The notes: generated by a model from the letters alone, not told the origin. A DNA stretch of 64,000 nucleotides from Procambarus clarkii (GCF_040958095.1 NC_091176.1:45008855-45072854), one strand, 5' to 3'; shown: positions 10,982-23,562, counted from the first letter of the stretch. Made by a program: numbers and translations.

Positions 10982-12268
10982 TCTGTGTGGTAGAGTGGTG
11001 TTGTGTGTGGTAGTGTGGTGGGGTTTTTGGTAGTGTGGTGGGGTGTGTGGTAGTGTGTTAGGGCGTGTGGTAGTGTGGTGGGGTGTGTGGTAGTGTGGTG
11101 CGGTGTGTGGTAGTGTTGTGGGGTAGTGTGGTGGGGTTGTGTATTATTGTGGTGGGGGTGTGTGGTAGTGTTGTGGGGATGAGTGGTAGTGTGGTGGGGG
11201 TGTGTGGTAGTGTGGTGCGGTGTGTGGTAGTGCTGTGGGGTTGTGTGTGTAGTGTGGTGGGGTGTGTAGTAGTGTGGTGAAGTGTGTGGTAGTGTGGTGG
11301 AGTTGTGTAGTATTGTGTTGGAGGTGTGTGGTAGTGTTGTGGGGTTGTGCGGTAGTATGGTGGGGTGTGTGGTAGTGTGGTGGGGGGTGTGGTAGTGTGG
11401 TGGGGTTGTGTGGTAGTTTGGTGGGGGTGTGTGGTAGTGTGGTGGTTTGTGTGGTATTGTGTTGGGGTGTGTGGAAGTGCTGTGGGATATGTGGTAGTTT
11501 GGTGGGGATGTGTGGTAGTGTGGTGGGGTGTGTGGTAGTGTGGTGCGGTGTGTGGTAGTGTTGTGGGGTAGTGTGGTGGGTTTGTGTATTATTGTGGTGG
11601 GGGTGTGTGGTAGTGTTATTCGGATGAGTGGTTGTGTGGTGGGGGTGTGTGGTAGTGTGGTGCGGTGTGTGGTAGTGTTGTGGGGTTGTGTGTGTAGTGT
11701 GGTGGGGTGTGTGGTAGTGTGGTGAAGTGTGTGGTAGTGTGGTGGAGTTGGGTAGTATTGTGTTGGAGGTGTGTGGTAGTGTTGTGAAGTTGTGGGGTAG
11801 TGTGGTGGGGGGTGTGGTAGTGTGGTGGGGTTGTGTGGTAGCGTGGTGGAATGTGTGGTAGTTTGGTGGGGTTGTGTGGTAGTGTGTTGGTTTGTGTGGT
11901 ATTGTGTTGGGGTGTGTGGTAGTGTGGTGGGATATGTGGTAGTGTGGTAGTATGGTGGGGAGTGTGGTAAGAGGTGTGGCAGTGTGGTGGGGTGAAGGGT
12001 AGTGTGGATGAGTTGTGTGATAGTGTGGTGGGGTGAGTGGTAGTGTGATGGGGGTGTGTGGTGTGGTGGGGTGTGTGGTAGTGTGGTGGGGTTGTGTGAT
12101 AGTGTGGTGGGGTGAGTGGTAGTGTGATGGGGGTGTGTGGTGTGGTGTGTGGTAGTGTGGAGGGGTTGTGTGGTAGTATGGTGGGCTTGCGTGGTGCTGT
12201 GGTGGGGTGTGTGGTAGTGTGGGGAAGTTTTTGGTAGTGTGGTGGGTGTGTGGTAGTGTGCTGGGTTG
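10982..12268. repeat. G/T-rich minisatellite, block 3
   Basis: Same repeat as block 1. Two stretches, about 11083-11280 and 11528-11725, are near duplicates of each other, so the array has grown by local duplications of about 445 bp as well as by single units. Confidence 0.93.
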
Positions 12269-12666
12269 TGTGATTACTCCTGCCTGTTTCTCCAGCTAAT
12301 GTACCAGCTTCTAATGGGGGTCTGTATCAAAGGCTTTCCGGCAGTCCAAAAAAATGCAGTCCGCCCAGCCTTCTCTTTCTTGCTTAATCTTTGTCACCTG
12401 ATCATAGAATTCTATTAAGCTAGTAAGGCAAGATTTACCCTCCCTGAACCCATGCTGTCGAATTGTCACGAAGTCCCTTCTCTCCAGATGTGTTACCACA
12501 TTTTTCTCACGATCTTCTCTATCACCTTGCATGGTATACAATTCAAGGCCACTGGCCCGTAGTTCAGTGCCTCGTGCCTGTCACCCTTTTTGTATATTGG
12601 GACCACATTCGCCGTCTTTCATATTTCTGGTAGGTCTCCCGTCTCCAGTGACCCCACTATACACTA
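12269..12666 (-). mobile_element. CR1-group LINE fragment C (RT palm piece)
   Basis: About 400 bp matching the RT fingers/palm of copy B (its 7970-8370), including DCRKAFDT near 12330 and the GFREGKSCLT box near 12445. Both ends are flush with minisatellite. It has frame breaks and is non-functional. Confidence 0.85.
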
Positions 12667-13596
12667 CTGTGGTAGTGTGGTGGAGTGTGTGGTAGTGTGG
12701 TGGCGTGTGTAGTAGTGTGGTGGGATATATGGTAGTGAGGTGGGGTGTGTGGAAGTGTGCTGGGGTGTGTGGAAGTGTTGGGGAGGTTGTGTGGTAGTGT
12801 GGTGGGGGTGTGTATTAGTGTGGTGGGGTGTGTGGTAGTGTGGTTGGGTGTGTGGTAGTGTTGTGGGGTGTATGGTAGTGTGGGGGTTGGTGGTAGTGTT
12901 GTGGGGTGTGTGGTAGTGTGGTGGAGTGTGTGCTAGCGTGGTGTGGTGTGTTTAGTGTTCTGGGTGTGTGGCAGTGTGATGGGTTGTATGGTACTTTATT
13001 GGGGTGTGTAGTTGTGTGGTAGTGTGGTGGGGTTGTGTAGTGTTGTGGTGGGGTGTGTGGTATTGTGGTTGGGTTGTGTAGTTTTGTGGTGTTGTGTGTG
13101 GTAGTGTTGGGGGAGGGGGGGGTTGTGGTAGTGTGGTGGGGTTGTGTGATAGTTTGGTGGTGATATGTATTATTGTGGTGGTGATATGTATTATTGTGGT
13201 GGTGTGTGTGGTAGTGTGGTGGGGTTGTGTAGTATAGTGGTGGGGAGTGTGGAAGTGTGGTTATGTGTGTGGTAGTGTGGTGCAGGTGTGTGGTAGTGTG
13301 GTGGGGTGTGTGGTGGTGCGGTGGGGTGTGTGGTAGGGTGTGTGGTAGTGTAGAGGGTTGTGTGGTAGTGTGGTGGGGTGTATGGTAGTGTGGTGGGGTG
13401 TGTGGTAGTGTGGTGGGGGGTTTCTGGTAGTGTAGTAGGGTGTGTGGTAGTGTAGTGGGTTGGTGGTAGTGTGGTAGGGTGTATGGTAGTGTGGTGGGGT
13501 GTGTGGTAGTGTGGTGGGGGGTTTGTGGTAGTGTGTTAGGGTGTGTGGTAGTGTAGTGGGTTATGTGTTAGTGTGGTGGGGTGTATGGTAGTGTGG
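12667..13596. repeat. G/T-rich minisatellite, block 4
   Basis: Same repeat family as block 1, more degenerate, with a G-run near 13110 and ATATGTATTATTGTGG-type variants near 13165-13200. Confidence 0.92.
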
Positions 13597-14875
13597 GAGT
13601 ATATAACGTGGTATATAACGTTCTGAAAGATTCCTTACACAAGTTTCTAAATGCAGTTCTTATGATAGCCAACCTGGCATATGCCGTTGATATTATCTTC
13701 TTCATATGAGCTTCAGGGGACAGGTCTGGCATGATATCAACCCCCAGTTCTTTCTCTCATTTCTGACTCCTGAAGTATTTCATCTCCCAAATGATACCTT
13801 GTAACTGGTCTCCTGCTTCCTACCCCTATCTTCATTACATTACATTTGCTTGGGATAAACTCTTACAACCATTTGTTCGACCATTCCTGCAGCAGGTCCA
13901 GGTCTTCTTGAAGCCTCAAGCTGTCCTACTCTGTTTTAATCCTTCTCATAAATTTGGCGTCGTCAGCAAACATTGAGAGGAATGAGTCTATACCCTCTGG
14001 GAGATCATTTACGAATATCAGAAACAGGATAGGTCCGAGTACAGAGCCCTGTGGGACTCCACTGGTGACGTCACGGTATCACCCCTCACTGTAACTCTCT
14101 GCTTCCTATTGCTTAGGTACTCCCTTATCCACTGGAGTGCCCTACCAGTTACTCCTGTTTTTCTCCAGCTTATGCATCAGCTTTTTATGGGGTACTGTGA
14201 CAAAGGCTTTCCGACAGTCCAAAAAAATTCAGTCCGCCCATACTTCTCTTTCTTGCTTAATCTTTGTCACCTGATTGTAGAAGTCTATTAAGCCTGTAAG
14301 GCAAGATTTACCCTACCTGAACTCATGTTGATGGGTGGTTACGAAGTTCCTTCTCTCCAGATGTGTTACTAGGTTTTGTCTCACGATCTTCTCCATCACC
14401 TTGCATGGTATACAAGTTAAGGACACTGACCTGTTGTTCAGTGCCTCTTGTCTGTCACCTTTTTTGTATATTGGGACTACATTAGCCATCTTCCATATTT
14501 CTGGTAGATCTCCCGTTTCCAGTGACCTATACACTATGGAGAGTGGCAAACAAAGTGCTGCTGCACACTCCTTCAATACCCATGGTGAGATTCTATCCGG
14601 CCCTACAGCTTTTCTCACGTCTATCTCCAATAGGTGCTTCTTGATCTCATCTCTTGTAATTTCGAACCTTTCTAAGGTCGCCTGGTTTGCTGCCACCTCT
14701 CCTAGCGCCGTGACGTCTCCTTGTTCTATTGTAAAGACCTCCTGGAACCTTTTGTTGAGTTCCTCATACATCTCTTTGTCATTCTCTGTGTACCTGTCCT
14801 CATCCATCCTAAGTTTCATCACCTGTTCCTTCACTGTTGTCTTCCTCCTGATGTGACTGTGTAGTAGCTTTGGTT
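13597..14875 (-). pseudogene. CR1-group LINE fragment D (RT pseudogene)
   Basis: Minus-strand RT sequence corresponding to about 7225-8690 of copy B, without the fold-back insertion. The upstream part, about 14875-14313, reads LLHSHIRRKTTVKEQVMKLR, AVGPDRISPWVLKECAAA and YKKGDRQEALNNRSVSLTC. The palm and thumb follow toward 13600 with several stops. At about 14876 it joins unrelated sequence containing a duplicated 18-mer GTTGAACATAATTTATCA. Confidence 0.85.
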
Positions 14876-17340
14876 GAACATAATTTATCAGTTGAACATA
14901 ATTTATCAGTTGGTAAACATTGCTCGCAGGTGCACTGGGGCTCCATAGAGGCGCCTTGTTTCCCTTCTCATAGCTGGGGAGAGCTGACTCAATCTTCTGG
15001 AATTCATGTAGCTCTCCACGGCAGATCAGTGAAGATGATTGGCCTGAGATAAGGGCCAAGTTCTTATTGGCCCTAGAGAGCCAGACCTCAGGCCTAAGTG
15101 TTAAATGGTTGGCCATTGCCAAAATAATGGGTGGAGCCCCTGGGGCTGTATTAGATGGTGGGAGGAGTAATCCTTCCCAGCAATAAGCTAGTAAAACAAA
15201 ATTTGATCAGTGTGTCTTGGGAGTGTATTCGGGACTGGAGGGCCGCAAGCCCGTATCCTAGGGGCTGAGGGCAGCCATCAACATCTTGTCCTTAGTGCGG
15301 TTATTTAAGGTATAGTGCACTTGAGTTTCATGTCCTCTGTAAATATCCATTGTGCCTCTTGGGGGAATAGAATAGGGTATATGTTCAAATTGTCTTAATT
15401 TACATGTTTCATAAAATATATTGTATAACTTGTCCAGTGGTATTCATTTAACTCCCCTTTGATATATTTTGCTACTTTGTCATTTTTAGGTGTTGAATTG
15501 GAAACCCCCATGTTCTCCTGCAGTTAATAGATACTAAAGTTGCCCTTGGATTTAAATTAGTAACGTAAATTAAACAAACTAATTTTCCAAAATTTATTAC
15601 TGAAATTCATATTACCCGGGATTCCCATGATTACTGATTCCTTGCCTTCCTGGGGGATCGGTGATAGACACATTCAGGTATGGTTGGTCGGGAAGGTGGT
15701 GGCAGTGTTGAATGAGTTTTGTTATTGTTTTTTGTTTAAACTAATAACCCGTGTCCTTGATGTATCTTCCTCATTTAATATTCCTCTTATATACGTGGCA
15801 GTCCAGTGAGGGGTCATACTGGACTGTAACAGTGTTGAGCTGGGGTATTGAGTGAAGAGAGAAAGAGAATTACAACAGGGATAGCGAACGAACGATCATA
15901 CGAGAGATCACAAGATACCAGGGTTAATACAATGGTACATTGGGTTATTACAATGGTAGCAGCGGTGTTTCAATAATAATTCTTGACGATTATTGAAGCC
16001 TCACGCGTCTGTCCGTTCGGTTATGCTGTGTGGCAGCCGGGGCCCACGAGATAGAGTCGACGGTAATCCTATGTAGTGCGATTTGCATAGAGTAGGCAAT
16101 TCTAGCGTCGTGAGCGGCTGGTAGTTTAAGTATAGGTAGTTCAGTGTATACGCTAAGCAGGCAGTTTAGAGTGGAGGCCGCCTTGGGTAGTTGGAAAGGG
16201 TGTTATTTACTCGACCCTCTGCAACTACGGACAAGGGTGCTGCGTGGTGGTTTTCGCAGCAACAATTCTAGGTTTCGAATTGTCGGGGCGGGGAAGTATT
16301 AGGACGCTAATTATTATCCCCGAGGGCGTGTTAGGCGACTCAATCGCTAGATTTTTACGGCACAGCCATGAAGGTACCAAGAGTTCACTGAGGGATGACC
16401 TAGTAGATTCTCTAGCAACGGAATTACGGTGGTGTCGGACAGTTAGATCCGTCGGTTGTTCCGCTATCTAGTCTAACCGTTGACCGCAAAGGACAGGATT
16501 ATTTGGTACTGTCGGGATCTAGGTGGATGTGGTTAGCTAGGCTTGTAAAAGCGACAGGGCTGTCCGGGACGGGGCGGTTATAGGTTAAATCGAGTTGTCC
16601 TTAAGTACTTAATTAAGTTCCCTGTATATTAAGCTCCCTTTCAAGTTCAGTATTCCCTCGTTAGTTAGGTGTTCCCCCTTGGTTAAGTAATTCTCGTAAA
16701 TAAGTGATATTATTTTCTAAGTATTTTTTTTTACATTTTAAGTCTGGAGTTTTGTTTTCGTGTTGTGCATTACTAAGGTGAGTGGTTTACTGTTTTCAAG
16801 TGTAGTGCAGTGCATTAAAGTGAAATCAGTGGAAGACTTAAAATCAGTGAAATCGTGGAATTTTTGTGATGACATTTTTCAAAGTCGCTTGGAAAATCTC
16901 AATTTTGGAATATATTCTAGTTGTGTCTAGCCCTACGGTCAACGGGTCGTCAGTGTTAATTCAAGTGTGCGATTAAAGTGATCAGAGTTAGAACTTTGAG
17001 GGACCAAAAGTCTATTTTTGGTCATTTAAGCGAATTAGCGTTGGGACTCTGAATTTTCTAGCGGTTTTACTCAGCGCCCAGTGTGACAGCGCTCAGTAAT
17101 TGTTTGCGCTCACCCAAGTGTCTAAGGGTCTCGCGAGTGGAATATTCAGTGTAAGTGATAAATAAACTACACGACGGTATTTAATTTATAATTTTGAGAA
17201 AAGGAATACTTGGTTAATTAAGAGTGAGTGCGGAGACTACTTTCTGAGGATTCGACTTCGTGTCAGTGAGCGCGCTTTTATTTTTTGTATACTTACCAAA
17301 GGTATCCAAGACCACCCTCAGGTCAACCTCTTGACCCTGA
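14876..17340. other. Non-coding region, possible LTR and leader of a degenerate retrotransposon
   Basis: No open frame with a recognisable product. The first part (to about 15950) has poly(T)-rich, LTR-like composition. Two primer-binding-site-like strings beginning TGG occur, TGGCAGTCCAGTGAGGGG near 15797 and TGGTAGCAGCGG near 15953, the second just after ATTACAA. A long G/T-rich leader-like stretch follows to about 17280. A second LTR, gag and pol were not found, so this may be a solo or deleted copy. The direct repeat at 14873-14908 is not an obvious target duplication. Confidence 0.3.
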
Positions 17341-17514
17341 CAAATGGGCGACAGGGGGGGGGGAAGAGGAGGAGATGAATGACGGCCAAGGGGAGGGGAG
17401 AAGGAAGGAGGGGAGAGGGACAAGGAAAGGAGGGAGAGAAGGGAGAACTAATGATCTGAGCCCCAGATTATTGCAACTCCCTCTCCTCGGAAATTAAGAA
17501 ATTTGTGTGTAAAG

Positions 17515-17837
17515 TGTAGTGTGTGGTAGTGTGGTGGGGTTGTGTAGTATAGTGATGGGGTGTGTGATAGTGTGGTGGGGTGTGTGGTAGTGTGGTGGGG
17601 TGTGTGGTAGTTTGGTGGGGGTGTGTGGTAGTGTGGTGGGGTGTGTGGTAGTGTGGTGGGGTGTGTTGTAGTGTGGTGGGGTGTGTGGTAGTGAGGTGGG
17701 GTGTGTGGTATTGTGGTGGATTGTGTGGTAGTGTGGTGGGGTGTGTGGTAGTGTGGTGGGGTGTGTGGTAGTGTGGTGGGGTGTGTGGTAGTGTGGTGGG
17801 GTTTGTGGTAGTGTGGTGGGTTGTGTGGTAGTCTTGT
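17515..17837. repeat. G/T-rich minisatellite, block 5
   Basis: A regular 18-20-bp array of the block 1 type, separated from the main array by the LTR-like stretch. A short purine-rich run (17345-17450) precedes it. Confidence 0.94.
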
Positions 17838-18122
17838 GAACATGACAATAGCACAACTGTCGCTCACGTCACAAATAATAAATTGTCAAATAAGAATTGG
17901 TGAGATGTCGGATATTTTAATATTGATATATTCTTAACAATTTTAACATGATCTTCCTCTCATAAATTTAGGGTGGAAAATAGTTTTGCATAATATGGAG
18001 AGTCGGTACACGTCACAAGTATATACAAATATTCATCTTTAACAGCTTATTTCAATATCTTTCATAAAGTACTGGAATAGTGATGGTTTATGTATAATAC
18101 CAATTGTGGTATATGTTGACAG
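17838..18122. other. AT-rich intron-like sequence upstream of ankyrin exon
   Basis: No repeats or open frames seen. It ends in a plausible splice acceptor (TTGACAG, AG at 18121-18122). Confidence 0.4.
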
Positions 18123-18221
18123 CCGGGACAGCCCTTCACAGGGCAGCCAGAGGTGGTCGCGACAACACTTTGAAGGTCCTCCTCGACGCTGGAGCAGACG
18201 TCAACGCTACAGATGATGACG
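18123..18221 (+). CDS. Single ankyrin-repeat exon of a host gene
   Basis: This 99-bp stretch is bounded by an AG acceptor at 18121-18122 and a GT donor (GTAAGAGT) at 18222. It encodes exactly one 33-residue ankyrin repeat, with TALHRAARGG, then LKVLLDAGADVNA and DDDG, which is the canonical helix-turn-helix-loop consensus. Both ends have phase 1, so the exon can be skipped or duplicated without frameshift, as often seen in ankyrin genes. Ankyrin repeats bind protein partners; the parent protein cannot be named from one repeat. No neighbouring ankyrin exon was found within the window. Confidence 0.8.
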
Positions 18222-18359
18222 GTAAGAGTCACACTTATGGATCCCCAAATTATATAACACTCATGTCACACAACACACCACACTTATCATGTGACAAAAT
18301 CCAATATTTATATATTGTAATTTTAACAAAGTAGAGATATTGTAATTTTACCAAAGAAG

Positions 18360-18600
18360 AGAATGACTGTCTGTTTATAGTAGGAGGTCAAACTTTTCAA
18401 ATAATATATTGTCTTAAAGTATTCTGACCATTATTCACTGATTTTATGAAAATTAAGAGTAATTTCCTGTTGTGAATAATTTGGCCGTACTAGCATCAAA
18501 CAGACAATTCTCCCTCAGCGTCAATAGTTTCTCAAGCAACTGCTCTATACTAGAGTATGGGTAACTATTGTGTTTTAGTTCTTCACACTACTGAGCTGCT
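18360..18600 (+). repeat. Host intron duplication, unit 1 block
   Basis: AT-rich block homologous to 19770-20140 and 31540-31960. It shares ATTATTCACTGATTTT with unit 2, and AATAATTTGGCCGTACT and GGTAACTATT with unit 3. Upstream, GACTGTCTGTTTATAGTAGGAG looks like a decayed start of the exon-like block that units 2 and 3 retain. Confidence 0.6.
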
Positions 18601-18629
18601 CCCACTGCCGTCCACCACACTTAGACTAT

Positions 18630-19690
18630 TGTAATTTTTATAAAACACAGAAAGAGAGAGAGACACAGAGAAACTCAGAAACAGAAACACAGCTGGAGAC
18701 AGAGAGAGGCAGAGACAAAGATAGAGCAAGAGAATGAAACAGACAGTAGGTAAAAGGATGGATGGATAGACGAATAGGCGCATGAATAAATAGATAAGCC
18801 ATAGGAACCGTGATGAGGGTTCGAACCTATGTGCTGTGAGTTATCAGGCCCCCACTCTCTCTGTGTGATTTATTTCTGTGTTATAAATAGGTAAATATAT
18901 GGATAGATAGGTAGACAGATGAATAGTTGGATGGAGGGATAAGTGGATGGATATATAGATAGATAGGTAAAAAGTAGATGGATGGACAGAAAAATGGATG
19001 GATAGAGAGATGAATAGATGGATGGATGTATAGGTTTAGTGATGTCATGATGGATGGATGTATAGGTAGAAAGATGATTAGGCGAATAATTAGATGGATA
19101 GGTAGATGGAAATATACGTGGGTGGATAGATGGGTAGAAAGATGAGTTGGTGCATGGATAGATAGATAGATAGATGAATAGATAGAAGGATAGAAAAACA
19201 GATTGATTGACAGAAAACTTAATGGATATATTGCTTGAAGGATAGATGGCTGCACACATGAATGGAAAGAATGATAGGTGGATGGATAGATGATATATAT
19301 ATTTGGATAGATTGACAAAAAGATTGATAGATGATAAGGCAGATGGACAGATACACGAATAGACGTATGGAGAGAATGATAGATGGATAGATAGATAGAT
19401 ATATATATATGGATGGCAAGATAGGTTCATGGATGGATTGATGAATATATATTAAATGAATGGATAGATTGTTGGTTAAATAGATGGATAGGTAGACTGA
19501 GAGATCAATGATCTATAGATGATAGAAGAACATTAATAGCTAGATGGAAAGATAGATGGATGGATTGATAGATGGAATGCTGGATATGCGATGGAATGAA
19601 TGATGTATAGATGATATATGGTATAGATATATGGATGGATGGATTGATAGATGAATGAATAGATAAATGAAAATAGGTGGATAGCTATAT
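18630..19690. repeat. GA-rich then GATA/GGAT-type imperfect microsatellite (unit 1)
   Basis: A short GAGAGACAGAGA-rich stretch (18650-18740) passes into long imperfect TAGATGGATGGA arrays (18755-19690). The minus strand is open as Tyr/Ser/Ile/His-rich nonsense. The same GA-then-GATA order occurs in units 2 and 3. Confidence 0.85.
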
Positions 19691-19769
19691 AGATGGAGAG
19701 ATGGGAGACAGAGAGACAGACCGAGACCACGATGGGTGACCCCTCTAGTACATACTATAAGAGAGAAGA

Positions 19770-20140
19770 TTGTTTGTCTGTTCCAAGGTGGAGGCCACAT
19801 GGTACTGGCTGGCCTCACCCAAACTGGCAGAGAGAATGGTCTGGTGAACGGGATGATCACTGGAGTGGTCCGGGTCGCCAGGAGTACAAAAGGTACAGCT
19901 TGCCAGTGACGCATTAAGGCCCCCCATGAAGGTTTTTGCACTGTCCGACAGTTGCACAGCTAAATATTTTCAAAACAAAAATAAACAATCATATTAGTAA
20001 TATGCTCCATTATTCACTGATTTTGGGAACATTAACAGAACGTTTAATTAATTTGCACATCCTTAAAAAAATCATTTCTCCACAGAATGAAATGTTTCTC
20101 AAGCGACCGATCTTTGTCATAGTAAGGGGTAACAACTCTT
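19770..20140 (+). repeat. Host duplication unit 2: exon-like block plus intron block
   Basis: An open stretch at about 19788-19892 shares with unit 3 the string GAGAGAATGGTCTGGTG and the frame GGH..V.A......RENGLV. It is preceded by a pyrimidine-rich tract and CAAG, and ends AAAAG then GTACAG, a possible donor. The downstream block (19960-20140) matches 31740-31945, including AGTAAGGGGTAAC. Insertions begin just after it. Whether the exon-like part is coding is uncertain; the domain is not recognised. Confidence 0.45.
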
Positions 20141-20287
20141 GTTAGGGATAGTTCACCCCTACTCACCACCCAGTGCTCGAATTGGGTGGTGAACTTTCAA
20201 ATGTTGTGTAGGGGAATAAATGATTTTACTTGAGCCTGTAAGGCTAGGAGATCAAAGGAGTAAGGAATCAGCCTAGTACAAAAGACA

Positions 20288-20527
<240 letters not shown>

Positions 20528-20648
20528 AAATATGACCGAAAAAGTAAGATTAATAATTCTAACACGAATTTTCTCAATCTTTCGTACATTACGCTTCACT
20601 GTTGGAGGTAAATCAAAAATCACTTCTCCAAAATTCATTTTTATTTCT

Positions 20649-20701
20649 AGTCTGACGCGACACGGGTGCGTTTCGTAAAACTTATTACATTTTCAAAGAC
20701 T
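20649..20701 (-). ncRNA. Hammerhead-ribozyme-like fold (PLE1 left arm)
   Basis: Minus-strand counterpart of 22610-22662 with one base change that weakens the top pair of stem III (CGCA against CGCG). Stem I, the TTGAAAAT core, stem II and GAAA are identical. Confidence 0.42.
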
Positions 20702-20883
20702 TCACAAATACACAACTGATTAGAACCTATCTCTGATTTTATATCTACATTTGAGTGAGGTGGGAGGGGTGATGTGGCATTAACACAAGACAGAACAAGA
20801 GGGGATATTAATAGGGTATTAAAAGTATCAACACAAGACAGAACAGAAACAATGGGTATTGAATAGAAGTGTTTGTAGAAAGC

Positions 20884-22371
20884 CTATTGGTCCATATTTC
20901 TTGATGCTTCTATATTGGAGCGGAGTCTTGAGGTGGGTAGAATATAGTTGTGCAATAATTGGCTGTTGATTGCTGGTGTTGACTTCTTGATGTGTAGCGC
21001 CTCGCAAACGTCAAGCCGCCTGCTATCGCTGTATCTATCGATGATTTCTGTGTTGTTTACTAGGATTTCTCTGGCGATGGTTTGGTTATGGGAAGAGATT
21101 ATATGTTCCTTAATGGAGCCCTGTTGCTTATGCATCGTTAAACGCCTAGAAAGAGATGTTGTTGTCTTGCCTATATACTGGGTTTTTTGGAGCTTACAGT
21201 CCCCAAGTGGGCATTTGAAGGCATAGACGACATTAGTCTCTTTTAAAGCGTTCTGTTTTGTGTAGAGTTTCTCATGAGTAGGCTGGCCGTTTTTCTGGTT
21301 TTATAGTAAATCGTCAGTTGTATCCTCTGATTTTTGTCTGTAGGGATAACGTTTCTATTAACAATATCTTTCAGGACCCTTTCCTCCGTTTTATGAGCTG
21401 TGGAAAAGAAGTTCCTGTAAAATAGTCTAATAGGGGGTATAGGTGTTGTGTTAGTTGTCTCTTCAGAGGTTGCATGGCTTTTCACTTTCCTTCTTATGAT
21501 GTCTTCGATGAAACCATTGGAGAAGCCGTTATTGACTAGGACCTGCCTTACCCTACAGAGTTCTTCGTCGACTTGCTTCCATTCTGAGCTGTGGCTGAGA
21601 GCACGGTCGACGTATGCGTTAACAACACTCCTCTTGTACCTGTCAGGGCAGTCGCTGTTGGCATTTAGGCACATTCCTATGTTTGTTTCCTTAGTGTAGA
21701 CTGCAGTGTGGAAACCTCCGCCCTTTTCCATGACTGTTACATCTAGAAAAGGCAGCTTCCCATCCTTTTCCGTCTCGTAAGTGAAACGCAGCACGGAACT
21801 CTGCTCAAATGCCTCCTTCAGCTCCTGCAGATGTCTGACATCAGGTACCTGTGTAAAAATGTCGTCAACATACCTGCAGTATATGGCCGGTTTCAAGTTC
21901 ATGTCGACTAAGACTTTTTGCTCGATGGTACCCATGTAGAAGTTTGCAAACAGGACACCTAGGGGAGAACCCATGGCGACCCCATCTACTTGCTTATACA
22001 TGTGCCCATCCGGGCTCAAGAAGGGTGCCTCTTTAGTACAAGCTTGGAGTAGTTTCCTCAGAATACTTTCTGGCATGTCAAGAGGAGTACAGGCTGGATC
22101 ACGATACACTCTGTCGGCTATCATTACGATTGTCTCGTCCACAGGTACGTTGGTAAACAGCGATTCTACGTCCAACGAGGCTCTTATCCCTGTGGCCCGT
22201 GTGCCCAGCAGTAAGTCCACAAATTCCTTTGGAGACTTCAGGCTGAAGGCGCAAGGAACATAAGGAGTCAGCAGGCCGTTGAGTCGCTTTGCCAGTCTGT
22301 ACGTGGGTGTGGGTATCTGGCTAATGATTGGCCGAAATGGGTTTCCAGGCTTGTGCGTCTTGACATTTCCA
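20884..22371 (-). pseudogene. Penelope-like RT-GIY-YIG polyprotein (5'-truncated)
   Basis: Reading down the minus strand: RT fingers THKPGNPFRPI near 22350, RASLDVESLFTNVPVDE near 22170, GVAMGSPLGVLFANFYMG near 21960, the catalytic box CRYVDDIF near 21870, and GKLPFLDVTV near 21750. A frame break near 21243 follows, then a GIY-YIG-like endonuclease: YIGKTTTSLSRRLTMHKQQG near 21160 and ARE-LVN near 21070, ending near 20884. Penelope-like enzymes nick DNA with the GIY-YIG domain and prime reverse transcription there. The N-terminal third is missing, and at least one frameshift separates RT from endonuclease. Confidence 0.88.
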
Positions 22372-22609
22372 TACCCACCTCAAGACTCCGCTCCAATATA
22401 GAAGCATCAAGAAATATGGACCAATAGGCTTTCTACAAACACTTCTATTCAATACCCATTGTTTCTGTTCTGTCTTGTGTTGATACTTTTAATACCCTAT
22501 TAATATCCCCTCTTGTTCTGTCTTGTGTTAATGCCACATCACCCCTCCCACCTCACTCAAATGTAGATATAAAATCAGAGATACGTTCTAATCAGTTGTG
22601 TATTTGTGA

Positions 22610-22662
22610 AGTCTTTGAAAATGTAATAAGTTTTACGAAACGCGCCCGTGTCGCGTCAGACT
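22610..22662 (+). ncRNA. Hammerhead-ribozyme-like fold (PLE1 right arm)
   Basis: Stem I AGTCT (22610-22614) pairs with AGACT (22658-22662). The core is TTGAAAAT (22615-22622). Stem II is GTAA (22623-22626) with TTAC (22633-22636), followed by GAAA (22637-22640). Stem III is CGCG (22641-22644) with CGCG (22652-22655) across a 7-base loop, then TC and the predicted cleavage point before 22658. All three stems pair fully. The core differs from CTGANGA by T at position 3 and A at position 8, which can pair with each other. Confidence 0.5.
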
Positions 22663-22823
22663 AGAAATAAAAATGAATTTTGGAGAAGTGATTTTTGATT
22701 TACCTCCAACAGTGAAGCGTAATGTACGAAAGATTGAGAAAATTCGTGTTAGAATTATTAATCTTACTTTTTCGGTCATATTTAATAATATATGTCTACA
22801 GGAAAGACTGCTACCAAAATATA

Positions 22824-23181
<358 letters not shown>

Positions 23182-23562
23182 ACTTTAGAACACTTTCCCA
23201 CCAGGAGACTCGAACCCTAGCCAGCACAGAAGCCTTCCAGCAACTGGCATAACAGGTACGCCTTTAACCCGCTGCACCACCGCTCAGACCCTTAAAAGAG
23301 ATGGTAATTTCGGAGTATTTATACACACCAAAGACCACCATCTCCCAAGAGCACTAGAGCAAGTGAGGGGTCATTTTACGTTTTTCATCAAGTCCCTGTT
23401 AAAATGGGAGAACACTGTGTCTATACTTGAGGCACAACTCTCCTAAACATGAGAGTGAAGTTATACAACTTTAGAACACTTTCCCACCAGGAGACTCGAA
23501 CCCTAGCCAGCACAGAAGCCTTCCAGCAAGTGGCATAGCAGGTACGCCTTTAACCCACTGCA

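Noticed and set aside
18583-19941. Ser/Ile/Tyr-rich minus-strand frames as membrane proteins
   Set aside because: They are complements of GATA/GGAT-type microsatellite.
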